Origin: Cryoendolithus antarcticus
Lineage: Eukaryota; Ascomycota; Dothideomycetes; Cladosporiales; Cladosporiaceae
Assembly: GCA_002077065.1 (NCBI GenBank)
Contig: NAJO01000001.1
Coordinates: 1,674,001 to 1,738,000 of the forward strand
DNA length: 64,000 bases
Reading direction: 5' to 3'
Shown: positions 42,067-53,292 of the stretch, in pieces
How positions within the stretch are numbered: position 1 is the stretch's first letter
Layout: each line of letters opens with the position of its first letter
Program-made: the position numbers and the translations under genes
The notes under the pieces: generated by a model
The model's input: only the letters and a program-made list of their open reading frames with translations
Told to the model about the DNA's origin: nothing
The model's database searches: none

Positions 42067-42975
42067 TCAGCCATCAATGTCAACGACCAGGCATTTCACG
42101 ATTCCATCGAATATGCCGTGCAAAGAGCAAGCCTCGTACTTCTCAGCCAGCAGATCTCCAGTGGTGTTTCCATTGAGGTTGCCATTGCCATTTGGCATGT
42201 TCTTGCCCTCAACAACAGTACCCTCAGGGTAAATCGGCCGTTCGCCCTCCTCGATCAGCCGAATGAACATCGGATCAATCGGTACACTGCCCAAAAACGG
42301 TACATCGAAGTCTCTCGCCATGATCTCACCTCCACCTTTCGAAAAGACATTCGTACACTCCGAGCAGTTCGGGCACACGTAGCCAGCCATATTCTCGATC
42401 ACTCCCAGAATATGCACTCCGGTCTTGCGGCAGAAGTTGAGCTCTTTCTTCACATCACTGATACTGATCGCCTGTGGTGTTGTAACAATGACAGCGCCTG
42501 CCAATTGCGCGGACGTGGCGTTCTTCAGCAGCGTCTCGACAAGTGAGATGTGCTCGTCGCTGGTGCCGGGTGGCGTGTCGATAAGAAGATAGTCCAGTGA
42601 CTTCCATTGTACATCTGAAAGGAACTGCCGCACCATCGCTGTCTTCTTGGGTCCGCGCCACACTACTGCGTCGCCTCTGTTGGCTAGCAGGAAGCCGAGT
42701 GACATGCATTGTAGACTTCCCAGCTTTTTGCCATCACGCTCTCGTGCCTCGTGTACGGGCACCGGTATCCATCCACCAGGTGCCTGCCTGACTTTGGCGT
42801 CTTCTATACCGAAGAAGCGCGGTATTGATGGTCCAGTGAGGTCCACGTCCAGTACTCCGACAGAGTGGCCTTGTAGGGCGAGTGTAAGGGCAAGCTGCGT
42901 GGTGACGCTGGATTTACCGACGCCGCCTTTGCCGGAGAGCACCAGGACGATGTGCTTGATGTCTGAGAGAGACAT
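42067..42975 (-). CDS. CFD1: Cytosolic Fe-S cluster assembly P-loop ATPase Cfd1 (NUBP2)
   Basis: A single-exon frame of 302 residues. The deviant Walker [10 protein letters not shown] lies at residues 14-22, followed by [29 protein letters not shown] and a CPNCSEC cluster-binding motif about residue 200. Mrp/NBP35-type ATPases form the cytosolic scaffold with Nbp35 on which 4Fe-4S clusters are built. The protein lacks the N-terminal ferredoxin-like Cys motif of Nbp35, which identifies it as Cfd1. An Asn/Gly insertion (NGNGNLNGN) near the C-terminus is a local low-complexity expansion. Confidence 0.96.
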   Translation of the reverse strand: MSLSDIKHIVLVLSGKGGVGKSSVTTQLALTLALQGHSVGVLDVDLTGPSIPRFFGIEDAKVRQAPGGWIPVPVHEARERDGKKLGSLQCMSLGFLLANRGDAVVWRGPKKTAMVRQFLSDVQWKSLDYLLIDTPPGTSDEHISLVETLLKNATSAQLAGAVIVTTPQAISISDVKKELNFCRKTGVHILGVIENMAGYVCPNCSECTNVFSKGGGEIMARDFDVPFLGSVPIDPMFIRLIEEGERPIYPEGTVVEGKNMPNGNGNLNGNTTGDLLAEKYEACSLHGIFDGIVKCLVVDIDG

Positions 42976-43461
42976 GATAATCCAGAACTCTACGTCGAGG
43001 CCATTTGATCAACCGTCTCTTCGCCTCATATATGCCAAGAAAGTTGTGTTGACATTACCAAGCAAAGCACAGCGACTTCGGCTCGGGATCTCGAGAGTGC
43101 ATGTAGGGTTAGGGTTGCGCAAAAGTGTGGTTATACTTTACCCCAAGACGAAACAATATTAATTGTGCACCATGGTTCATTCCAAAGTTGTGCCATGTGA
43201 AGATCGCATTCGATGTTTTCAAGTATGTGGAATATCCTGGGCCAGGATATGGAAAGTGCGGAGCTATGGGGTGCACTTTCCAACTGAATTATCAATCTGG
43301 CTTTGTCGACCACACGAAGAGGTTCGATTGTGGCCGAAGTTATCTACCACGAACACCAACAGCCAAGACACGGCGATGTAAGGCTAGGTAGCAGTTTTGA
43401 CACACAATGCTCGTTGATCCTAGTCCTACCAATGCTACATGCGCTTGCTCTACTCCTACAA
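42976..43461. other. Intergenic with a telomere-like motif
   Basis: 486 bp upstream of CFD1. TAGGGTTAGGGTT at 43104-43116 is two telomere-type units, here probably an interstitial motif or binding site. No gene is seen. Confidence 0.5.
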
Positions 43462-44418
43462 TCACCACGACTTCACAGCATCCAACTGCAAATCCTGCCG
43501 ATCAACCCTCTCACTTGCCAGCTTCACCCACTTCTGAATCGTCCTCTCCACATCCGCAACGTCGCGATCAGCATTGACAATCACCACATCGTTCTCCTCG
43601 TCCGGATGGCCGAGCAGCACCTCGAACAGCTCCCTCACCCTGACCTGCATGTCCGTCCGCTCGTAGACTTCGTCTCCGTAGCCTCCCCTCTTTGCCGCGG
43701 TCTCCGGACTGACATCCAAGAAGATGCACAGATCTGGTCGAGGTAGCCCGACGTCAGGATGTCGTGCCCACTCTAAGCCAAGACCGGGGATCTGCTTCGC
43801 GGCGCTGTAGACACAGCCGGAGTAGTAGTATCGATCTACAATCACCGTGACACCATTTGCGATCCAGGTCGCGATCTGATTCGCGGCCTCCCATCGATTG
43901 GCAGAGAACAGCAAATGAACGACGTGATCCTCGACTTCGCTCTCACCAGCCAAGTAAGCATTGATCATTTGGCCAATTGGGGTCGTCCGATTCGGGAAGC
44001 GAATATGCTCGACTCGCTCGCCGCGCTCTCGTAGACGTTCAGCCAGTAGAGCACATTGAGTTGATTTGCCACTTCGATCGAGACCTTCAAGACATATGAG
44101 TTTGCCACGAGGAGGGTGAGAGTACGAGGCGCTGCGAAGTGAGTTGTAGGATGGTTGGCGTCGGTAAGGTCCTTCTTGTGGCGTTTGCAGCAGGGATGGC
44201 ATGGGGTCATGGTTCTGGTTTTGGAAGCCTGGCGCATAGCTTGATACTACGCGATCGCGTGCTGGATGTGCGGAGTTGTCTGGGGTAGTAATTGCGAGAG
44301 ACAATTGACTTGGTGTTGATCTGATTGATCTCGAGTCGAGTTCGTACACGCCTCCATTGGCGTTGCCATTTTGATGTTCAGCCATAGTCTGTATGTGAGA
44401 GTGTCCGGTGGAAGCCAT
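43462..44418 (-). CDS. CDC8: Thymidylate kinase
   Basis: A single exon of 318 residues. The catalytic kinase begins at about residue 104 with the P-loop ICLEGLDRSGKST. HIRFPNRTTPIGQMINAYL follows, then VDRYYYSG (the DR-Y motif of dTMP kinases) and GLPRPDLCIFLDV. The enzyme phosphorylates dTMP to dTDP for DNA synthesis. The ~100-residue disordered Ser/Pro/Asn-rich N-terminal extension is absent from compact kinases such as yeast Cdc8. The start could be the ATG at 44418, or 44382 (MAEHQ), both in frame. Divergent from QTRT2. Confidence 0.93.
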   Translation of the reverse strand: MASTGHSHIQTMAEHQNGNANGGVYELDSRSIRSTPSQLSLAITTPDNSAHPARDRVVSSYAPGFQNQNHDPMPSLLQTPQEGPYRRQPSYNSLRSASYSHPPRGKLICLEGLDRSGKSTQCALLAERLRERGERVEHIRFPNRTTPIGQMINAYLAGESEVEDHVVHLLFSANRWEAANQIATWIANGVTVIVDRYYYSGCVYSAAKQIPGLGLEWARHPDVGLPRPDLCIFLDVSPETAAKRGGYGDEVYERTDMQVRVRELFEVLLGHPDEENDVVIVNADRDVADVERTIQKWVKLASERVDRQDLQLDAVKSW

Positions 44419-44678
44419 GATTGAGGTAATAATCTCCGGTTGCTGAAGTCATGATGGACTTATGGTAGGAGTTATATTTGGACTCCCCCGTACTTGCTAG
44501 TTCCCACGAGGCTGAGCCAGGTACGGCATAAGCTCCGTGCGCGCGGCGAGGCCTGTGAAGATCTTCGTGATTTTGTGTCACAGTCGCGTGGCTAGATCCT
44601 CTTCTAGACTCGCGTTGATCAAGCAAAGCACTCAACTCTCCAGATTAGGCTAGATTTGGCAACACGATTGACTCAAGG

Positions 44679-46145
44679 ATGGCCACGCCGTCTGACGGCA
44701 AGGCGACTGACGACGACATGTTCAAGATCATCAAGACATCAACAAACGCGCTCGGCCCACGACGCGCCAGACTCGCTCTACCCGGACGAAGAGCCATCGA
44801 AACACCGCACTACCTCGGACTGACTTCACGAGGTATCATCCCGCATGTCTCGCAAGACAATTTCGAAAGCTTGATGGACGTCAGTGGAGTCTACATCGCG
44901 CTAGAAGACTGTATGTGCTCTCCGAATGCCTGAGTTGCGCGCCAGCGCTAACACGCATGCTCACAGTTGATTGAAGTCATAGAACGAGCACCGCAGAAAG
45001 TCCCGGCAATACTCAAGTTCGCGCGGCAGAGACCTGTGGATCCACTAAGACGGTTCGTTGCTTTGCCAGATGAGACTCTGCTGGTCGTCGGAGCTAGACG
45101 GACGCCTCCACTAGCAGCACCTGCTGCGAACAGCAACACTAATACCAGCGTTGCGATCTCCACTGCCATTGGATTCAAGACGCTGAAGGCAGAGGATTAT
45201 GCTGAGGATGTCGAGCTGCTCAAGCCCGACGTTGTCATTGGGTTGGGAGACATCCCGTATGAACGCGCGCTGAGCAGCAAGCGCATCGAGAAGGCAGTGG
45301 ATCGACAGATCCAATGGCTGAAAGACCATGTCACGTCACGGCAGCAAGTCGAAGCCGAAGATGGCACAAGCTGCAAGCTGTTCGCGGCTCTACTGCCAGT
45401 CTCATGTGCGAATCAGCAGTACTACATCGAATGCTTGACGGGTGAAGCCCGGGATGACATACACGGCCTGGCTGTCTATGACCTGGAGACCTTGTCAGAT
45501 CTGCCTGAGAGCTTGTCCGATCTGCCACGGATGGGCTTCAACGATTCGAAGACTCCTCATGACATCCTTAGGAATGTAGCACTTGGGATTGACGTTCATG
45601 CCGTACCGATCCTCACTATCGCGTCTGAAGCCGGCATCGCGCTTGACTTCGATCTCTCGCGCCAGGACAGGAGCTCCGGCATTCTCCCGCTGGGCATCGA
45701 CATGTGGTTAACAGGTCACGCCACAGATCTGGGCCCGTTGGCGAAGGGCTGCACATGCTATGCGTGCACCGACCATCATCGAGCGTACCTGCAGCATTTG
45801 CTCAATGCAAAGGAGATGCTGGCATGGGTGCTCCTGCAGGTCCACAATCACGCGGTCATGGATCGCTTCTTCGCAGCAATCCGACAGTCAATCGACCGAG
45901 GTACATTCGATGCTGATGCTGAGGTATTCGCAAGGGCCTACGAGCCTCAGCTTCCGGCGCAGACGGGTTCTGGACCACGCTTGCGAGGGTACCAGTACAG
46001 GTCGGATCATGCTGGAGAGACGAAGAAGAACCCAAAGGCATATGATGCATTCACGAAACTGGACACGCCTGATACCGTGGGAACGCCGGACGAAGCTGAG
46101 GTTGCGGCTTTGACAGGGTCGATCAGACCTGCAGAAGTCAAGTAA
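44679..46145 (+). CDS. QTRT2: Queuine tRNA-ribosyltransferase accessory subunit 2
   Basis: Exon 1 (44679-44910) and exon 2 (44977-46145) give 466 residues. The only in-frame join that yields the family-like ALEDFIERAPQKVP uses a GTATGT donor and a GAAG acceptor just after the more typical CACAG. The TGT-like barrel is evident: ARLALPGRRAIETPHYLGLTSRG, FKTLKAEDYAEDVELLKPDVVIGLGD, ILPLGIDMWL. The zinc motif is CTCYACTDHH...QVHNH. QTRT2 pairs with catalytic QTRT1 to insert queuine at the wobble position of GUN-anticodon tRNAs; the non-catalytic subunit is more likely given the divergence from bacterial TGT. QTRT1 is not in the window. Confidence 0.9.
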
Positions 46146-46890
46146 AGACAGAGCTGACACTGAGTGCCCACGGGTTGCGAGAAGTACTCGCCAATTACCT
46201 CAGACCTTCAGGTAATGCAGACAGCTCGTTCACAGCTTTGATAGCACCTACGGCTACAGCACGTGGACGCCTTGCAAAAATGGAAAAGTGAGTATCACGT
46301 CCACGTCTGAAGAAGCAAGCAGTCGCTCCCGAAAACATGCCAAGAGGATCCGCCTTACTACGCAGATATGGCGACCTCGTCAAGCATGCAACTACCACGG
46401 GGGAGCTTCCTCATTTCGCTGGTTCAGTAGCCACTACGATGGTGGTATGCTAGTCCTGCTTCTTGGACGTTACATATCATCGGTGCCAGAGTCTTGTCCT
46501 CACTGATAACATCGACATCTTCCAGTCAGAAAGCTTTGCACAGCTCGGGAGCTCGAGTGAGGATATCAAGATGCAGTCAAGCAAGGCAAGGGTGTTTCAA
46601 AAGCTGAGGGCGGCTCCCACAATCGTTGGGGAAGGTCACGATTCATGGCGCATAGCAGAATCTTGGCCTGCCTGTGAATCTGCTACTTCGCTGAGTACTT
46701 TGGAGCTTCGAAACGCGCAGGCGGGACAGGTTGTCCATGTGTTAGACTCGTACTTATACATCCATATCAGAGGGTATACCATGCGCCATCGAAAATCGCG
46801 ATCTACCCGGTGTCGCATCTCATGTCGATCACTCTTCGCACTCATATCGTCCCCATCGCACTCCCATCGTTTCTTATGTCCTCCTGCCCT
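46146..46890. other. Convergent intergenic region, no gene seen
   Basis: 745 bp between the QTRT2 and PMP3 stops. A plus-strand open frame over part of it has no supporting features. Confidence 0.4.
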
Positions 46891-47224
46891 TCAATTGACG
46901 GTCCCATACCCCTGCTGCCTCCCACCACTTTGCACATTATCCGAGTACACTCCCGGCGCCTGGCGATTGTCCACGAAGCCCTGCTGGCGCTCTTCTTGGC
47001 GCTTGTAGTAGACGTACTCGATGTAGAAGCTGCATAATTGTCAGTATCTCGATCTTTGTGGAAGCATGAGAATGGTAAGCTTACGCATGAATGTGTCCTG
47101 GAATGTAGCCGAGTAGCGTGAGACAGATATTGATGAGGATATCTGCACCGCAGCCGGAGACGAGGTAGACGCCCACGGGCGGGAGGAAGATGGTGATGAG
47201 GACGAGGAGAATTGCGGAGATCAT
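46891..47224 (-). CDS. PMP3: Plasma membrane proteolipid 3 (PMP3/UPF0057 family)
   Basis: Exons 47224-47085 and 47029-46891 flank a 55-bp intron (GTAAGC...ATACTGACAATTATGCAG) and give 92 residues. Two hydrophobic helices carry the family signature: ISAILLVLITIFLPPVGVYL and INICLTLLGYIPGHIHAFYI. A polar cytosolic tail follows (YYKRQEERQQGF...QQGYGTVN). These tiny membrane proteins affect plasma-membrane potential and salt tolerance. The first ATG before the hydrophobic helix is the start; longer upstream readings are non-family sequence. Confidence 0.94.
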
Positions 47225-47834
47225 TGTGTCTTCGAGTGTTGGTGTTTCGGTCCTTGAGGGTGTCGTCGCTGTCGCACAGTATGGTCGAGACAGAGCTTTA
47301 GTAATGTGTTCAATGCGGACTTGATTTGGTGCGAGGGAGTGAGATTGCTTGACAGAGCGAGAGGACGTGATTGTCAGTATATGAGACTGATTGCTGCCTC
47401 GAATAGCCGCTTGGTTTCCGCGATCAAGAGCGATGCACCGCCACATTAACATGACGAAATGGTGGCTGAGCGATTCCCCGGCGTGTCGACATCCGGCATG
47501 CAGGTACTGAAGTGATTGACACGCTAAGGTCTAAACAGATTGACGGTGAACTGTGCTTGCAGTGCCTTCAGTCGAGGCTGCAAGTGGACATTGATCATGT
47601 CCAGTAGATGCAGAGCATACATATGCACAGCCCGAATCACATGCAGCCAGTACGCCCTCCGTCGATGCATTCGACTCGCGTTCATTCCCATGTGCTTCAT
47701 ACCTCTTCCCTCAACAATCTTGTAGGCGCTTGGCGATTGTCTCTCTCTTTCTGATCGAGCTCTTCGCAAAGGTCGATTGGGGTGAATACAGGTCAGTCTG
47801 CAATGCTTCTCCGGCCGTCATATTTGGGTGTCCT
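47225..47834. other. Intergenic, no gene seen
   Basis: 610 bp: PMP3 promoter and 3' flank of the mannosyltransferase gene. Confidence 0.4.
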
Positions 47835-49122
47835 TCAGCCTCCAGCGGTGAGCTCGACTTTGTTCGGCGAAGTGTCAGCCCACTCGTTCCCGATGTACTT
47901 GAACCAGTTCGGCCGGCAATCTTCCTTATTCAGCCACGCCTCTCCGTCCGTGAAACGTCCCTTGACGCATCCTCTGCACTTTGGCGAGTTTGGGCAGTTA
48001 AAAAAGGGGATGTGCTGGTAGCCGATGTCCTTGAACCTGTGTAATGTCAGCCTGCGCGCCGTCGGTTGCGAACTTCAAGTCTTACCAGTGAATCTTCCTC
48101 GCATCCTCAAACAGACCCAGCGCAATACTATGCACTGGCGCATCTCCCCACCTCTCATAAAAGAACCCTCCCGCCCGATCAAGATGATCAAAATACGCTT
48201 GATACGCCGGCGACCGCCAGAAGTCCAAATCCGCAATCTCAAAATTACTCCAGAAATGACACGTCGAATACCCCTTCGTCTTGTGCGCATGCTCGGGTCG
48301 CCTCTCCTTGTCAGTCAACCACTTCATCGCATTGTTGTCCGCCAGCAAGTGCTCATTGTCCGCCAAAAACTTCATCGTCTCCGGCCACAACGTCGGCAGC
48401 GACTCTGGACTGTCGTACAGATTCACCGTGAAGCCATACGTCTTGTTATGATCCCGCATGTACCGGAATACATCGTAGTCGACGTCGCAGAAAAAATGGA
48501 CCTTCGGCTCTACCCTCCAGTAGTACTGCATGTCCAGCAGCGCAGGATGCTTGTAAAATAGCCCGCTATTCCATCGGCACATCTGGTGGTAGCTCTTCAT
48601 ATGCGCGTACTGTACTCCTTGCTCCTTGAGGATGTTCGCACTTTCGACGAATAGCTCCTCATTGATCCAGCTTGGCACTGCCCAGTGCTCTTCCGGAATT
48701 GTATGGAAGCGACACTCAGCTTTCGTATGCTTCCGAATCTCTGTCTTGAACTCTTCTGTGAAGGGCACATCGTTTATGAAAGTCCAGGGGTAGTTGAACT
48801 TGTGATTCCATGTCCGCTCCAGGTCTTGCATTGATTGCACGAGGTCCTTCATCTCCTCATTGCGCACCAGCGATAATAGTGTAGCATTGATGCGATCGTT
48901 ATTCTTGTTGTCTGGCGCATAGTTGTTCCCTTGGACTCGGTGCAGAGGTTCTGGGGGTTCGCCAGTGTCGTCCAGATTCGGATCGCGTATCATGTCCGCT
49001 ACCCTTTCCGTGCCTCCCGGGGGTTTCGGAGAACTGGAGTTGTGCATTATGCTATACAGGAGGAGAACGAACAGCGCCATAGTGCAGCCTGCCAGCAGGC
49101 GGATGGGGCGCTGCATCGGCAT
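47835..49122 (-). CDS. Alpha-1,2-mannosyltransferase, KTR/MNT1 (GT15) family
   Basis: Exons 49122-48086 and 48036-47835 flank a 50-bp intron (GTAAGA...ACACAG) and give 412 residues. A type II membrane anchor (LLAGCTMALFVLLLYSIM, residues ~9-26) precedes a short stem and the Golgi-lumenal catalytic domain. GT15 hallmarks are visible: NYPWTFINDVPFTEEFK, MCRWNSGLFYKHPALL, YYWRVEPKVHFFCDVDYD, CHFWSNFEIADLDFWRS and YFDHLDRAGGFFYERWGDAP. The enzyme adds alpha-1,2-mannose from GDP-mannose to O- and N-glycans of secreted and wall proteins. Exon 2 adds the Cys-rich C-terminus (NCPNSPKCRGCVKGRF). Confidence 0.95.
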
Positions 49123-49489
49123 GATGGGCGGTGGTTATCGCAATGAAATTCTGGGTCGATGTATGCTTCGCCGTGCCATTGATCAATGCCTATAGAACGT
49201 CACATCGACAGTAAATCTTACAGTCCTGCTCGTGCGCGGAATACGCATGCCTCGGTCTCCCTTCACATGCATCTTCTGGCGTCTTTGCGAACCCTGGTCC
49301 GCCGAGATGAAATGCTCCGCCGGGGTGCATGACGCCACGTTACGCGTGGCTCGGGAGGGAACCCTAAAGACTCTTAAATCGACAACCCCGGACGCCACAT
49401 GGACGCGCTTGCAACGCGACTGACATTGATGTGCAGGACACTATCCACACCACGCTAGCTAGATTACTGAGAAGGATGCGGCGATCGGT
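49123..49489. promoter_or_regulatory. Divergent promoter of the KTR and GCP5-like genes
   Basis: 367 bp between outward starts. No specific motif seen. Confidence 0.35.
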
Positions 49490-51985
49490 ATGGCTCACGC
49501 TGGTCAGCTCAACGATTTGGCTGAAGGGCTGATTGGCAGCATCACTGCCGTTGGCAAAAAGGACGCGAACTTCGCGCAGCTGAGGTCAATCGCTGTGAAA
49601 GGCCTTCGCGAGCACAGCCATGCTCGGACAAATCAGTTCGATGTCAAGGCCAAGCTTGATGGTTTGGTTGAGAAGTTCGCGGTGCTTGACAGGGACGACC
49701 TCTCCGAAAGCCTGCAAGATCGGCTCAATGAGCTGCCTGCTAGGGACGGGTTCCTGCCGGAGGTCCTCTCACTGTTGATGCTGCTGTCAGACAGGCCAGT
49801 GTTTCATACTAACGTCAATGCCCTGGACAATCCGAACGAGCAGGAAACGGAGACGAAAGCACTCACATGGGCGGAGCTGATTGCAGATGATCCGCCGACG
49901 AACACTGGCCTCTGGGATGATGTAGCACGTGGCTATTATTCGAGCGGCGACGAGGCTGGCAGCGACGATGATAGCGCGCGCACGGCATCAACCAGCGCGA
50001 CATCCATCAATGAATCGAGTGTACACGACTTGGCCAGACAGTACGTGGTGCAGCCGAGCGCTGAGGACCAGGCGGCACTGCAAGTTTTGCACACCGCTCG
50101 CGGTAGCTCGGACGCATCTAAACAGCAAATCATCCCGGAATTCAGCGTCGTGCGTCAGTCTTTGCAGATGCTACGCGGACTGGACACCGATCTGTTCGCC
50201 TTCGATCACATGGGTAAGGTGACTGCTCAAAGACAACAGCGCACCAGCACGGCTACAATCACCACTACCGAAGATGTGTTAGCCAGCTTTGCCGCACTTG
50301 GAAGTAGCCTCGGCTCTCTCAGGCGGTGGACGTCGGTCCAGCAACCTAATTCTTGGCAGCGGACTTGCCAGGCGTCTGTCCGTCAGGTCATATTGCGTTT
50401 CGACGACGTTCTGTCAGCTCTCGAGCATGACTATGTCTGCCCAGATGGCATAGTCACGGTAAGCATAATTGACGTTCTGTACAGAACACAGACATCTGCA
50501 CTGCATCCGTGTGCACTGTCACAGCTGGTGACTAGGGGAGCCCTCAACACCCGAGGGTCTTTCGCTCTACTCGACGTTTTGTATGACTTGGCATGTGCCG
50601 CACAACTGGAGGGAAACGAGGAAGGGCTCGAGGTGTTCAGTCGCGTTCTACTTGACACTGTCAGGACTTACCTTCGACCTATGGCAACGTGGCTGCGCAC
50701 CGGCACGGCTGAAGACAAGAATGAGAGCTTCTTTGTGGAAGAGTCGAAGGCGCCATGCGAGCCCGCGGAGATCTGGCATTCGAAGTATCGACTGCGCCAT
50801 GATGAACATGGGCAGCTCGTGGCGCCAAAGTTCCTTCACAATAAGCTCGCAGAGATCTTCGCTATGGGTAAAGCAACAATGTTTCTCAAGCAACTCAGCA
50901 ACGACGACTTGATCCAGAATTCGACCACGCGAGACGATGCAGAGGACTGTGACGTTATGCTCATGTCTTCTCGCATGCTTAACAGCTCATTCACCCCATA
51001 CTCCCACTTCTTCGACGAGGAACTCGCGGCTTGGATTTCTAACACCGGCGAAGACTGTGCGCCTCGGTTGAAGTTGGCGCTCTTGCATGACCACGGTGTG
51101 TTGGGCACGCTGACCACTCTGAGCCACATCTATTCCTCTGCGGATGCTGTGCACACAGGCTCGTTCGCCGAGGCTCTGTACGAACGCATCGAGCGACGAC
51201 TGGGCACATGGCGCGATGCATTTCTCATAACCGAGCTAGCGAGGAATACCATTGGAAACGGCAGCAGTGTGATTCACAAGGAGTCGCTGACTGCAGTAGT
51301 CGATGGAAGTCCGAATGGCTGCAACGGCGTTGTTGCTGCTCTCGAAAGTCTATCGCTACAGTACTACTTCACGTGGCCAGTACAGAACATCACTCGTGAG
51401 AGGACATCGGCAATCCACGCGCGAGCTCTCACGCTGCTGCTGCAGACACTATATGCCCAACGCTACCTACGCAAGCCGTTTACGACATTGCGGCTACTCT
51501 CCTCACAAGCGCAAGGGCCCGCTTCCGAAAGTGCCTTGAAGCTCGGTCAAGCGCTCATGGCATTCTGTGATGTCTTACATACATATATCACGACCACTGG
51601 CAATGTTTTGACTGCTGAAGCTCACGCCGAGATGGTCCGGGCTACTGGTGTCGACGACATGGTCGAAGTCTACGCTACGTACATAGCCCGCGTCGAGCGT
51701 GCGCTGCTGCTTGGCGCCAATGTCAAGCCCGTACGAGATGCCATAGTGTCGAACTTTGCGCTGTGCGAGAGATTCGTCTCACTCTGGGACGAGGTTTCGC
51801 GTATCAGAGACCACACTGAGGCCGATGGCCATTTTCCACGACTTCAGGAGATCGATGACTTCAGGCGGGAGTACAAGGCTTCATTGTCGTTCGCCACAGC
51901 TGGCGTAAGAAGCCTGAGTCGTGTGGGTGGCGAGGCTGCTATGCTTGAGATGCTGGCAGATCGGCTCGAATGGCTGGCCGACTGA
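49490..51985 (+). CDS. Gamma-tubulin complex component, GCP5-like (Spc97/Spc98 family)
   Basis: A single exon of 831 residues. The order is typical of GCP5/Mod21-like proteins: an N-terminal helical region, a low-complexity insert (SSGDEAGSDDDSARTASTSATS), then the GRIP1-like part (EFSVVRQSLQMLRGLDTDLF, FFVEESKAPCEPAEIWHSKYRLR, APKFLHNKLAEIFAMGKATMFLKQL). The C-terminal GRIP2-like part follows (LQYYFTWPVQNITRERT...YLRKPFTTLRLLSS). Such proteins are lateral subunits of the gamma-tubulin ring complex at spindle pole bodies. The choice of GCP5 over GCP4/6 rests on length and recollection. Confidence 0.85.
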   Translation: MAHAGQLNDLAEGLIGSITAVGKKDANFAQLRSIAVKGLREHSHARTNQFDVKAKLDGLVEKFAVLDRDDLSESLQDRLNELPARDGFLPEVLSLLMLLSDRPVFHTNVNALDNPNEQETETKALTWAELIADDPPTNTGLWDDVARGYYSSGDEAGSDDDSARTASTSATSINESSVHDLARQYVVQPSAEDQAALQVLHTARGSSDASKQQIIPEFSVVRQSLQMLRGLDTDLFAFDHMGKVTAQRQQRTSTATITTTEDVLASFAALGSSLGSLRRWTSVQQPNSWQRTCQASVRQVILRFDDVLSALEHDYVCPDGIVTVSIIDVLYRTQTSALHPCALSQLVTRGALNTRGSFALLDVLYDLACAAQLEGNEEGLEVFSRVLLDTVRTYLRPMATWLRTGTAEDKNESFFVEESKAPCEPAEIWHSKYRLRHDEHGQLVAPKFLHNKLAEIFAMGKATMFLKQLSNDDLIQNSTTRDDAEDCDVMLMSSRMLNSSFTPYSHFFDEELAAWISNTGEDCAPRLKLALLHDHGVLGTLTTLSHIYSSADAVHTGSFAEALYERIERRLGTWRDAFLITELARNTIGNGSSVIHKESLTAVVDGSPNGCNGVVAALESLSLQYYFTWPVQNITRERTSAIHARALTLLLQTLYAQRYLRKPFTTLRLLSSQAQGPASESALKLGQALMAFCDVLHTYITTTGNVLTAEAHAEMVRATGVDDMVEVYATYIARVERALLLGANVKPVRDAIVSNFALCERFVSLWDEVSRIRDHTEADGHFPRLQEIDDFRREYKASLSFATAGVRSLSRVGGEAAMLEMLADRLEWLAD

Positions 51986-52770
51986 AAGACGATGACCGGC
52001 TCGCCGGAGCGGTTGGTGTCTCACACACTCCCGGAAGGAAGGCGGCCCTTGACACCGATGCGAACATCACACTGGGACATGAGCTTTTCGAGGCTTCGTA
52101 CGTCTGGGGCGAACGCGGCTACTATTGTGTATTTGAGAACCTACACCTTTCTATGGTGCATGCGGTAGCTGACTTTTGCAGCATACAAGGAATTCAGTCT
52201 GTGCCTCCACTGCAGCAGGATCATGGTACACCTGCGTTCGACTACGCGCTCCTTTCGTGCCCGACCATCGAACCACTTTGCGGACAGTGAGGAAACAGAA
52301 CTCATGTGTGACCTTCATACGTGTCGCCGTTATGGTTCTACTTGGGATGATACTCATACTAGACTTGAACGGATACAAGGCTCCCGAATGAAGGCGCGTC
52401 GAAGACGGCCGGCAACGTGATGCAGTGGCTACGGGTAGTCCAGTGCGAAAGATACAACAGGAAGCGGATCGGGGGATTGACTACGAGCGTCGCCGGCTCG
52501 AGGACCGACAGCGTCAAGGGAGCTTTTTGGAATGGGCCAGACAATGGATACTGTAGTATGCGTAGATTATACGAGCCGTCAGAAGATTCCATCTGAGTTG
52601 TATCAGGCCATGCCGTAAACATGTCGTCGGAGACATATTGCTTTCCTTTGCCCCACTGAGGCTAAGCTTTCTAGATGTCCACCAGCATGAATACATGCAT
52701 CTCAGGAACAGATCGTCTCCGTTCCCTCTCATCTCCCTCGATCTGAGTAGTAGCAGAAGCACTCGCTCCC
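51986..52770. other. Intergenic, no gene seen
   Basis: 785 bp. Open frames that overlap the end of the GCP5-like gene or run antisense have no protein-like character. Confidence 0.4.
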
Positions 52771-53292
52771 ATGCCTCCCCCAGTCCCCTGGCCCGAAGAA
52801 ACAGGCGTCTGGGCAACCTACGCCCTGCACTGCCACTGCGGCGCAATCCGCTACAACATCACCATCTCGCCACCCCTCCTCGAATCCCAAGCTGAAGGTA
52901 AAGGCATCTACACCGCCCAAGAATGCCAGTGCTCTCACTGCCTACGGCAAGGGTACACTTCGTGCCATCCCCTAGCCAAGAACGTGGAGTTCACCCAGGG
53001 ACTCGAGCATCGCAAGGAGTACCGCTGTGGGAGGGGCATTTGCCCGCACTGGTTTTGTGAGAAGTGTGGGTGTGTTTTGGGGAGTGATTTGACGGCTATT
53101 GAGAAGATGTTTGGGGGTGAGGCGAGGAACACGATTAATGTAAGTTCACTCTAGTTGATTAGTACGTGTGGCGAGGGTTTCTGCTGACTACAAGGCTAGC
53201 TTCGCATGCTGAAAGACATTCCGCTGGATCAACTACGCATTGAGAAGAATCATGTGATGAAGGGAGCGCCGCCGGAGTATCACGTTGAGTGA
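52771..53292 (+). CDS. GFA/CENP-V-family zinc protein, second copy
   Basis: Exons 52771-53139 and 53200-53292 (60-bp intron with GCTGACT and GGCTAG) give 153 residues. The zinc cysteines are in LHCHCGAIRYN, CQCSHCLRQGY and the CPHWFCEKCGCVLG block. It differs strongly from the paralogue at 11610-12127 in N-terminus, spacing and the extra Cys after the third pair. The two are therefore old relatives and not a recent duplication. Substrate unknown. Confidence 0.86.

Noticed and set aside
46463..47008. Plus-strand open frame of 181 codons
   Set aside because: Overlaps PMP3 exon 2 in antisense; composition is random and the start is poor.
48025..48561. Plus-strand open frame over the mannosyltransferase gene
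   Set aside because: Antisense shadow of the GT15 catalytic domain, rich in Arg and Leu without motifs.
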